Source: Nitrospirota bacterium (GTDB lineage: Bacteria > Nitrospirota > Nitrospiria > Nitrospirales > UBA8639). From it: DNA of 12,029 nt. The notes under the pieces were generated by a model that saw nothing but the letters and a program-made list of their open reading frames with translations, searched no databases and was not told the DNA's origin. How positions within the stretch are numbered: position 1 is the stretch's first letter; every line of letters begins with the position of its first letter. This document shows, one piece after another, positions 5,653 through 12,029 of this stretch. Made by a program: the position numbers and the translations under genes. The stretch lies in the NCBI GenBank assembly GCA_003235785.1, contig QJYE01000190.1, positions 1 through 12,029 on the forward strand, given 5' to 3'.

Positions 5653-6531
5653 TTATTCAATGTTCTGAACCTGTTCTCTGATTTTTTCTAATTCACTTTT
5701 TAATTCCACGACCTCGGTGGAAATGTCCCCATCGCTGGCTTTCGAACCAATGGTGTTGACTTCCCGCCCCATTTCTTGCAAAAGAAAATCCAGGCGTTTG
5801 CCTACTGGAACCTTCTCCTTCAGCGCGGTACGGAATTGTGCCAAATGACTCTGTAGCCTGGTTAACTCTTCCGTCACATCTGATCGTTCAGCCAACATCG
5901 CAATTTCTTGAGCGAGCCGATCCATATTCACTGACTGGCCTTCTAATAATTTCGCCACCCGTGCCTTCAACCGAACCCCAGAAGCCTGCAAGGCAAGAGG
6001 AATCCGCTGTTGGATCGTACGAAGACGCCCATCAATGTCCTGAATCCGTTGCATCAGGTCTTTTTGTAAGACCGCACCTTCTTTTCGCCGCATTTTTTCT
6101 AAATCGCCCAGCGCCTTTTGGGTCAACCCCACCACGACGCTGGACATATCCTTGATTGGTGCAGGCTCTTCACTCAGAGAAAAGATGTCCCGGAGCCCTG
6201 CCACAACATTCACGTCAACGGTTCCACTTAAATGACAGTCCCGCTGCAATGCTTGTAATTCTTTGATATACCGACGTGCCAGCTCTCGATCCAACTCCAC
6301 AACTTTTTTCGTGCCGCCGACACCTCCATTCACGGTGACCATCAACTCAACGCGCCCTCGTTCACACACCTTTTTCACCTGCTCCTTGAGCTCAAGTTCC
6401 AGACTGGAAAGCGTTTTCGGCAGACGCACCATGATTTCACAAAATCGATGATTCACCGATCGAAGTTCCACGCCCACCATCGTTCCCTGCGAGAGTACTT
6501 CCCGTTTACCAAAACCCGTCATGCTTTTCAT
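5653..6531 (-). CDS. yicC: YicC family endoribonuclease
   Basis: A 292-residue protein with the full YicC pattern. The N-terminal domain opens MKSMTGFGKRE with the block ELRSVNHRFCEIMVRLP at 22-38. The C-terminal DUF1732-type domain holds RLAQEIAMLAERSDVTEEL and LDFLLQEMGREVNTIGSKAS, and the chain ends in a helical VELKSELEKIREQVQNIE. E. coli YicC and its Bacillus relative are described as endoribonucleases acting on small or structured RNA. The ATG at 6531 overlaps the nth stop in the sequence ATGA, pointing to translational coupling. It sits directly before gmk, its usual partner. Confidence 0.95.
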   Translation of the reverse strand: MKSMTGFGKREVLSQGTMVGVELRSVNHRFCEIMVRLPKTLSSLELELKEQVKKVCERGRVELMVTVNGGVGGTKKVVELDRELARRYIKELQALQRDCHLSGTVDVNVVAGLRDIFSLSEEPAPIKDMSSVVVGLTQKALGDLEKMRRKEGAVLQKDLMQRIQDIDGRLRTIQQRIPLALQASGVRLKARVAKLLEGQSVNMDRLAQEIAMLAERSDVTEELTRLQSHLAQFRTALKEKVPVGKRLDFLLQEMGREVNTIGSKASDGDISTEVVELKSELEKIREQVQNIE

Positions 6532-7229
6532 GCGCGCTGTCGTTTCCCTTCAAAGGCACATTCGTCATAGATCGAACACCGATCACAGTTTGGCATTCTG
6601 GCCTGGCAGACATGACGGCCATGCAATAAGAGCCGTTGTGTTCCCATTGTCCATTGTGATGGGGGCATGAGCGACTGCAGATCTTCTTCGATTTTGGTTG
6701 GATCTTGGCTGGACGTCAAGTCCAACCGGTTGGCCACTCGCTTCACATGCGTATCCACCACTACGGCCGGTTTTCCAAAATAGCTTCCTAACAGAACATT
6801 GGCCGTTTTACGTCCCACGCCAGGCAACGTGGTCAACGCATCCATTGTCCCAGGCACCTGCCCCTGAAACGTGGCCACCAGGGTCTTTCCACATCCAATG
6901 AGATGTCGCGCTTTGCTTTTGTAAAACCCGGTGGACTTGATCAGAGCCTCTAATTCGGCTTGATCCGCTTTGGCAAAATCTTCTGCCGTCCGATACCTGG
7001 CGAAAAGATTAGGGGTCACCTGGTTTACCCGCTCATCGGTACATTGCGCTGACAGAATGGTGGCCACCAACAACTCTAAGGGATTGGAGGAGTCTAAGGC
7101 GACTCGAGGATCAGGAATAGACTTCTGCAAATGCTCCAGAATCCGCCCCAGACGTCTCTTGGCAGCCGCAGGCGATGGCTGCGGAGATGTTTTTTTTCGT
7201 AAACCGCTAAGGCTCACCCCTCTGCTCAT
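6528..7229 (-). CDS. nth: Endonuclease III (DNA glycosylase / AP lyase)
   Basis: A base-excision repair enzyme that removes oxidised pyrimidines and nicks at abasic sites. The helix-hairpin-helix LPGVGRKTANVLL holds the catalytic lysine K141, and D159 in VVVDTHVKRVANRL is the activating aspartate; their 18-residue spacing equals that of E. coli K120 and D138. A [4Fe-4S] cluster motif Cx6Cx2Cx5C closes the protein at C208, C215, C218 and C224. At 233 residues it is about 20 longer than E. coli Nth, through a basic, Pro-rich N-terminal tail. The ATG at 7229 overlaps the hflX stop (ATGA) and has no clear SD, so translation is probably coupled to hflX. Confidence 0.96.
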   Translation of the reverse strand: MSRGVSLSGLRKKTSPQPSPAAAKRRLGRILEHLQKSIPDPRVALDSSNPLELLVATILSAQCTDERVNQVTPNLFARYRTAEDFAKADQAELEALIKSTGFYKSKARHLIGCGKTLVATFQGQVPGTMDALTTLPGVGRKTANVLLGSYFGKPAVVVDTHVKRVANRLDLTSSQDPTKIEEDLQSLMPPSQWTMGTQRLLLHGRHVCQARMPNCDRCSIYDECAFEGKRQRA

Positions 7230-8929
7230 GCCACGCCGTTTTCTGAAATAACCGTCGCATTCATCATTGTCGCGTCGGCTTCTGAAAACGGGGACGTGGG
7301 ATCATGACGCGTCTGAAGCACATGCGCAATTTCTTGTTGGATCGCCTGAAGAGAGGTCGCGTCTAAAGCTGACCCCCCAATTCCTTCAAACCGTTGACAG
7401 AGCCGTTGCATATCTTCACTGTTCAGAAGATCCCCTTTATTAAAAAATCGAAGGCGCGGGATGTTTTCAAAGCCTAACTCAGTCAACACCTGTTCAACCG
7501 CCCTGATGTGTTGCTCAGGGTCCAGCGCATGAGCATCAATGACATGGAGCAATAGATCAGCTTCCTCTAACTCTTGCAACGTGGTTTGGAAGGCGGCAAC
7601 CAGGTCTTTGGGCAGATCCCTGATAAATCCCACAGTATCTGTGAGAAGCACCTCCCCGATGGTTGGGAGATACCATCGACGGCTCACCGTATCTAAAGTT
7701 TCAAACACGCGATCTTTCACCGAAACATGACTGTTCGATAAGGTGTTAAACAGCGTCGATTTCCCGGCATTCGTATAACCGATAATCGAAACTACCGGTA
7801 ACCCGCGCTTCATTCGACGCTTTCGCTGTTCTTGCCGACCTTGCCCGATGGAAGCCAAATCTCGTTCTAAATGCTGAATGCGTTCACGAATGCGTCGGCG
7901 ATCCGTTTCCAATTTCGTTTCTCCGGGTCCCCGAGTTCCAATCCCACCACCCAGACGGGAGAAGGCTGTACTCGACTGCGCCAATCGCGGCAGCCGGTAC
8001 CGTAATTGAGCCAACTCGACTTGAATGTTCCCAATATGCGTATGGGCCCGCTTGGCAAAAATATCAAGAATGACTTGCGAACGATCCAACACCCGAAGCT
8101 CCGTGAGCTCTGAAATCCCGCGAACCTGCGCTGGCGTTAAGTCTTGGTCAAAGATCAAGGTATCCGCGCCCGATTGCAAAGCTTGAATCGCTAACTCTTT
8201 CATTTTCCCTGAACCCACCACATATTTCGGATGGATAGAGCCTGGACGCTGCGTCACACATCCCAACACTTCGACGTCCTGCGCTCGCACTAATTCTTGA
8301 AGTTCCTCAAGTCGCTCTTGTTGAAAGGACATATGCCCTGTCCCCACACTGACTAACAGCGCTCGCCCTTCACGAATCCCTTCCTTGGATACGTGGCAAC
8401 TTTTCAGAATATCCTGTTCGAGGGTTTGAATAAATTCCTGACAATTCCATTGTAACGACTGAATGTCACAGGGCTCTAATTGTCTATAGGATTGTTCATG
8501 AGTGGAATTGGGCACGTTATGCGCCACATACACATCTTGCAATCCACCGGATTTACCAACTCCGAGCGCCACAATCAAATCCAGGCGCAACAGCGCCAAA
8601 TCAGTCAGATCATCCTGCGTCAGCGGTTGATTTTTAAGATGCGTATGGACCAAACGCACCCCACGTAACAACCGAAGACCCGAACGAGTCCGGGATAAAT
8701 TGGGAATTTCTAATTCCTGCCCATTACCAATAATGACCGATTCAATTTGACCCTGCCGATTGACCAACAACCCGATTTGCCGTCTGGTTTCAAATGTCAG
8801 ATCGGCACATTCACGAGCCACATCTAAAGTCACGACTTTTTCCGGTGGAATGCGCCGACGATATAAGTGCTCCATCCGGCTAATATGATTGGCTTTTAGC
8901 CCATGAAGATTCCCAATTACAGTAGGAAT
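7226..8929 (-). CDS. hflX: Ribosome-associated GTPase HflX
   Basis: HflX splits or rescues stalled 70S ribosomes, notably under heat stress. Numbering from the first ATG (8875): an N-terminal domain found in long HflX forms (about 1-155), the HflX domain with GSGKMKEL and RVLDRSQVILDIFAKRA (about 165-300), the glycine-rich GGGIGTRGPGETKLETDRR (309-327), then the GTPase domain with G1 GYTNAGKS (366-373), G3 DTVG (413-416) and G4 NKGD (479-482). Coding sequence continues upstream of 8875 as PTVIGNLHGLKANHISR, which resembles the start of long HflX proteins and joins LYRRRIPP. There is no ATG, GTG or TTG back to the in-frame stop at 8945-8947, but ATT at 8929-8927 lies 7 nt after AAAGGAG. I therefore place the start at the ATT (567 residues). 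The alternative is the ATG at 8875, which has no SD. Confidence 0.9.
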   Translation of the reverse strand: MPTVIGNLHGLKANHISRMEHLYRRRIPPEKVVTLDVARECADLTFETRRQIGLLVNRQGQIESVIIGNGQELEIPNLSRTRSGLRLLRGVRLVHTHLKNQPLTQDDLTDLALLRLDLIVALGVGKSGGLQDVYVAHNVPNSTHEQSYRQLEPCDIQSLQWNCQEFIQTLEQDILKSCHVSKEGIREGRALLVSVGTGHMSFQQERLEELQELVRAQDVEVLGCVTQRPGSIHPKYVVGSGKMKELAIQALQSGADTLIFDQDLTPAQVRGISELTELRVLDRSQVILDIFAKRAHTHIGNIQVELAQLRYRLPRLAQSSTAFSRLGGGIGTRGPGETKLETDRRRIRERIQHLERDLASIGQGRQEQRKRRMKRGLPVVSIIGYTNAGKSTLFNTLSNSHVSVKDRVFETLDTVSRRWYLPTIGEVLLTDTVGFIRDLPKDLVAAFQTTLQELEEADLLLHVIDAHALDPEQHIRAVEQVLTELGFENIPRLRFFNKGDLLNSEDMQRLCQRFEGIGGSALDATSLQAIQQEIAHVLQTRHDPTSPFSEADATMMNATVISENGVA

Positions 8930-8936
8930 ATGATGG

Positions 8937-8943
8937 CTCCTTT
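8937..8943 (-). promoter_or_regulatory. Ribosome binding site of hflX, placed before an ATT codon
   Basis: On the minus strand AAAGGAG is followed by the 7-nt spacer CCATCAT and then ATT. It is the only strong Shine-Dalgarno sequence in the 31-bp gap after tsaD. It lies 61 nt from the first in-frame ATG, too far to serve it. This site decides the choice of hflX start. Confidence 0.7.
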
Positions 8944-8960
8944 GTTAGCTAAAAACGCCC

Positions 8961-10007
8961 TTACGTGGGAATCGCAGCCTTTGCAAAAAACTCATGTTTA
9001 CATTGTACGGTCGATATCGCATCTTCTTCCCATGAGGCAAATTCCTGCCGTTGCAATTTCCCTAATCCAGCCGCAGCAATCATAGCCGCATTATCCGTAC
9101 ATAAGGAACGCGGTGGCAAAGTCAAATCTAAACCAAATACCCCAGCCTGCTCTTGAAGTTTCTCCCGCAAACGGGAATTGGCCGCCACCCCTCCAACGAC
9201 GGAGATCGCTTTTACCTCATACTGACGTGCGGCACGGCAGAGCTTGGCAACAAGCACTTCGACAATCGCCTCTTGATAGCTCGCCGCAATATCAGCTATT
9301 GACAGCTGTAGGTCGGTGGACTTCTTTCCATTCTTCAAAAAATAGAGCAGCGACGTTTTCAGTCCACTAAAACTAAATGTAAAATCCCCGCTATGTAATT
9401 GAGGGCGGGGAAACGCCACAGCCTGGCGATTGCCCTGTTGCGCCAATTCATCAATGGCCGGACCACCAGGATAGGGCAAGTCCAACATTTTCGCACCCTT
9501 GTCAAACGCTTCTCCCGCAGCGTCATCCAAGGTCCAACCAATAAATTGGTATTCTCCGCGATTGGGCGCCCACGCCAAATGGGTATGGCCTCCAGATGCC
9601 ACCAAGACCATCGCGGGGGTCGCTAAATTGTGGTTCGCTAACCAGGCGGATGCGAGATGCCCTTCTAAATGATTCACTGTCACATACGGTATTTTTCTGG
9701 CATAGGCCAACGCTTTGGCAAAGTTCACACCCACAATGAGCGCTCCAACCAACCCTGGTCGATTCGTCACAGCGATACCTGTAATGTCTGATAGAGTTAG
9801 ACTCGCACGCTCCAAGGCCTCTCGGGTCAGCACCTCCAATCGTTCCATATGACGACGAGAAGCTAACTCCGGCACAATACCACCAAAAGGAGCATGGACG
9901 GCGATTTGAGAATCCAGGACATTCGATAAAATGCGTCCTTCGCCATCCAAAACTGCAACGGCTGTTTCATCACAGGATGTCTCAATACCTAATACCATGG
10001 CATACAT
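8961..10007 (-). CDS. tsaD: tRNA N6-threonylcarbamoyladenosine synthase subunit TsaD
   Basis: Transfers the threonylcarbamoyl group to A37 of tRNAs that read ANN codons, working with TsaB, TsaE and TsaC, none of which is in this window. ASKHA-fold motifs are all present: GIETSCDET (7-15), the metal ligands H113 and H117 in NHLEGH, SGGHTH (138-143), DDAAGEAFDKGAKMLDLPYPGG, GGVAANSRLR (272-281) and D305 in CTDNAAMIA. The length of 348 is usual. The ATG at 10007 is used here, but the ATG at 9998 would give MVLGIETS, the more usual family start; neither has a strong SD. It is the first gene after the clpC terminator, and hflX follows closely. Confidence 0.97.
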   Translation of the reverse strand: MYAMVLGIETSCDETAVAVLDGEGRILSNVLDSQIAVHAPFGGIVPELASRRHMERLEVLTREALERASLTLSDITGIAVTNRPGLVGALIVGVNFAKALAYARKIPYVTVNHLEGHLASAWLANHNLATPAMVLVASGGHTHLAWAPNRGEYQFIGWTLDDAAGEAFDKGAKMLDLPYPGGPAIDELAQQGNRQAVAFPRPQLHSGDFTFSFSGLKTSLLYFLKNGKKSTDLQLSIADIAASYQEAIVEVLVAKLCRAARQYEVKAISVVGGVAANSRLREKLQEQAGVFGLDLTLPPRSLCTDNAAMIAAAGLGKLQRQEFASWEEDAISTVQCKHEFFAKAAIPT

Positions 10008-10194
10008 TTCTTTATACTTATCCAGCTACAATGTTTATTGAACTGCTGGCTCGTAGAAGATAGCCCGCTTCTCAGGATAGGCTTAGATTGCCACCCTTCC
10101 ATAGGCAACGACCATATAATTACGCCGTGATCCCCGTGCATCACCTCAGATAAAAATGGGCATTGAGTGGTTTTTCAACACGTCCTCAAAACAA
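10008..10194. other. Leader region between clpC terminator and tsaD
   Basis: About 190 bp with a candidate minus-strand promoter (10150-10178) and no recognised gene. A 50-codon minus-strand frame starting near 10142 and overlapping the tsaD start has a GAGG only 2 nt from its ATG and no recognisable motif, so it is not called. Confidence 0.4.
10150..10178 (-). promoter_or_regulatory. Candidate sigma-70-type promoter for the tsaD operon
   Basis: Minus strand: TTGAAA (10178-10173; 5 of 6 to TTGACA), a 17-bp spacer, then TTTTAT (10155-10150; 4 of 6 to TATAAT). Being just after the clpC terminator and before seven close-set genes is where an operon promoter would be expected. It would leave an mRNA leader of about 135 nt. 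Confidence 0.4.
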
Positions 10195-10229
10195 CAAGAC
10201 CCTCAGAACTTGACGTCCTGAGGGTCTTG
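10195..10229 (-). terminator. Rho-independent terminator of clpC
   Basis: CAAGACCCTCAG (10195-10206) and CTGAGGGTCTTG (10218-10229) form a perfect 12-bp stem with an 11-nt loop, 28 bp past the clpC stop. On the minus strand it continues TTGTTTT, giving a T-rich tail. It separates clpC from the tsaD operon. Confidence 0.85.
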
Positions 10230-10257
10230 CGTATCCTCACTGTTCCCTTAAATCCAA

Positions 10258-12029
10258 TCACACACTCGCTAAGACTTCTTCCTCAATAAAATTTGGAGTG
10301 TGATCAACTAAGACAACCTTAATCTTCTTCGCATCCTTAAATCGCCCCTTAATGAGTTCTTCAGAGAGAGGATCTCCTAAACAACGTTGAATGGTTCGTC
10401 TAAGTGGACGGGCACCATATTGTTGCTCAAATCCTTCATCAATCAGCCAGCGCTTCACTTCATCGGTCACCTCTAGCTCCACTCCTCTTTCCAGAAGACG
10501 GGCATTGAGTTCCCCAATGAGAATGTCAACGATACGCACCAAATGCTCTTTCGTAAGTTGATGGAAAACAACCAATTCATCAAGGCGATTCAAGAACTCA
10601 GGACTAAAATGCCGCTTCAACTCACCTAAGACTTCTCCCCGCATACGAGTATTATGCTCGGATTCCATCTCACGTTGAAATCCTAAAGAAACGCCCTTTT
10701 GGATAAATCGAGTGCCTAAATTTGAAGTCATGACTAAAATGGTATTTTTGAAATCAACCTTTCGGCCTAAACTATCTGTCAAAACGCCATCATCAAGCAC
10801 TTGCAACAACACATTGAAAATGTCTGGATGGGCTTTTTCAATTTCATCGAACAAGACAACCGAATAGGGACGACGTCTGACTTTTTCAGTCAGTTGTCCG
10901 CCTTCTTCATACCCGACGTAGCCCGGAGGAGCACCAAACAGCCGTGAGCTGGTAAATTTCTCTTGATACTCCGACATATCAACACGAATCAGGGCTTCAT
11001 CGGTGTTGAATAAAAATTCTGCCAACGCACGTGCTAATTCGGTTTTACCGACACCTGTTGGTCCTAAGAAAATAAACGAACCAATGGGTTTCCTCGCATC
11101 CTTCAGGCCAGCACGTGACCGCCGGATAGACCGGCAAATAGCCGAGATCGCTTCTTCTTGGCCAACAATTCGTTTATGAAGATAATCCTCCATATGCAAG
11201 AGTTTTTCAGTTTCCTCTTCTTCCAATCTAAAGAGAGGAATCCCCGTAATTTTAGATACGACAAATGCTACATCTTCACCAGAAATTACGGGGCGATTTT
11301 TCTCTTGTTTTTTCTTCCAATCTGCCTTGGCATCATCTAATAATTTTCTGAACCGCTCTTCTTCTTCACGGAATTTCACGGCTTCTTCGAAATTCTGTAA
11401 ACCAATAGCCACTTCTTTTTCTCGAGCAACTCGCTTGAGTTCCTGATCTAAGGATTTCAACTCCGGCGGAAGTGCATAGGTCAACAATTTCGCACGAGAT
11501 CCAGTTTCATCAATCAAGTCGATGGCTTTGTCAGGTAAAAACCGGTCGGTAATGTAGCGATCAGTTAGCTTGACCGCTTCCTCAACCGCTTCATCGGTTA
11601 TCTCTACCCCATGATGTTCTTCGTACCGATCGCGGAGTCCATGAATAATACTAATGGTCTCTTCTACTGACGGTGGCTGAACATAGATGGGCTGGAACCG
11701 CCGCTTCAAGGCTCCATCTTTTTCAATATGTTTTCGATATTCATCCAGGGTCGTAGCCCCAATACATTGGATTTCTCCACGAGACAAGGCAGGCTTCAAC
11801 ATATTAGCAGCATCAATAGAACCTTCAGCCGCACCCGCCCCAACCAAGGTATGAAGCTCATCAATAAACAGGATGATATTACCAGCTTGAGAAATTTCCT
11901 TCATCACAACTTTGAGCCGTTCCTCAAACTGCCCCCGGTATTTTGTCCCCGCCACCAAGGAACCCAGGTCCAAGGCAATGACTCGACGATTTAGCAGATT
12001 GTCGGGAACATCGAGGCCAATAATCCGTT
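10258..12029 (-). CDS. clpC: ATP-dependent Clp protease ATP-binding subunit ClpC (5' end outside the window)
   Basis: ClpC unfolds proteins and feeds them to the ClpP protease. The window holds about 590 residues; the N-domain and first Walker A lie beyond the edge. Visible parts, in order: LDLGSLVAGTKYRGQFEERL, D1 Walker B ILFIDE, an arginine-finger region LKRRFQP, a short middle domain with a UVR-like stretch NFEEAVKFREEEERFRKLL, D2 Walker A GPTGVGKT, D2 Walker B VVLFDE, and the ClpP-docking LGF loop in KGVSLGFQRE. The UVR-bearing short middle domain marks ClpC rather than ClpB (long coiled coil, no LGF loop) or ClpA. The frame is open through the right edge at 12029 (RIIGLDVPDNLLNRRVIA), so the TTG near 11973 is an internal leucine, not a start. 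Transcription ends at the hairpin 10195-10229. Confidence 0.96.
   Translation of the reverse strand, partial: RIIGLDVPDNLLNRRVIALDLGSLVAGTKYRGQFEERLKVVMKEISQAGNIILFIDELHTLVGAGAAEGSIDAANMLKPALSRGEIQCIGATTLDEYRKHIEKDGALKRRFQPIYVQPPSVEETISIIHGLRDRYEEHHGVEITDEAVEEAVKLTDRYITDRFLPDKAIDLIDETGSRAKLLTYALPPELKSLDQELKRVAREKEVAIGLQNFEEAVKFREEEERFRKLLDDAKADWKKKQEKNRPVISGEDVAFVVSKITGIPLFRLEEEETEKLLHMEDYLHKRIVGQEEAISAICRSIRRSRAGLKDARKPIGSFIFLGPTGVGKTELARALAEFLFNTDEALIRVDMSEYQEKFTSSRLFGAPPGYVGYEEGGQLTEKVRRRPYSVVLFDEIEKAHPDIFNVLLQVLDDGVLTDSLGRKVDFKNTILVMTSNLGTRFIQKGVSLGFQREMESEHNTRMRGEVLGELKRHFSPEFLNRLDELVVFHQLTKEHLVRIVDILIGELNARLLERGVELEVTDEVKRWLIDEGFEQQYGARPLRRTIQRCLGDPLSEELIKGRFKDAKKIKVVLVDHTPNFIEEEVLASV

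Noticed and set aside
9992..10144. A 50-codon minus-strand frame before tsaD
   Set aside because: SD too close to the ATG, no motif, and it overlaps the start of tsaD; better read as an mRNA leader.
11728..11994. A plus-strand 88-codon frame inside clpC
   Set aside because: Antisense shadow of the conserved ClpC D1 region.
1..12029. CRISPR arrays, tRNA or rRNA genes, phage or defence systems
   Set aside because: I saw no regularly spaced repeats, no cloverleaf-like or rRNA sequence, and no recognisable phage or defence proteins.

Overview
The window looks like a chromosomal piece of a Gram-negative bacterium of moderate GC, most probably from the Nitrospirota (Nitrospira-like). That guess rests on the gene order clpC, tsaD, hflX, nth, yicC, gmk, rpoZ, coaBC and on the style of the proteins; I could not test it by search. 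The window splits into a damaged, mobile-element-bearing left quarter and an intact housekeeping right three quarters.

Left part, plus strand (1-2235): a gene for a SWIM zinc-finger protein is cut in two by a complete IS3-family insertion sequence (507-1779). The element has 12-bp terminal inverted repeats, orfA and orfB, and an A AAA AAG slippery site for -1 frameshifting. A Shine-Dalgarno-like stretch lies just upstream of the slippery site, and strong GC pairing that could form a pseudoknot lies downstream. The reading frame of the broken gene is restored if a 4-bp target duplication is removed, yet the two flanking 4-mers differ.

Middle (2236-3271): about 1 kb between convergent transcription units with no gene I recognise. 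It holds an inverted repeat, a REPIN-like dispersed palindromic element, a possible 25-residue membrane peptide on the minus strand, and a possible terminator for the coaBC operon.

Right part, minus strand (3272-12029), in transcription order. clpC (5' end outside the window) is the ATPase of the ClpCP protease and ends at a clear hairpin terminator. A new unit then starts with tsaD (tRNA t6A synthesis) and continues with hflX (ribosome-associated GTPase), nth (endonuclease III), yicC (endoribonuclease), gmk (guanylate kinase), rpoZ (RNA polymerase omega) and coaBC (coenzyme A synthesis). The last seven genes are tightly packed (two ATGA overlaps; gaps of 5, 31, 33 and 81 bp) and are probably one operon joining tRNA and ribosome quality, DNA repair, nucleotide supply, transcription and cofactor synthesis.

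The most striking point is hflX. Family-like coding sequence runs 18 codons upstream of its first ATG, to an ATT codon placed 7 nt after a near-perfect AAAGGAG ribosome binding site, with no ATG, GTG or TTG in that stretch. This suggests a rare AUU start. I see no wholly new multi-gene system here.
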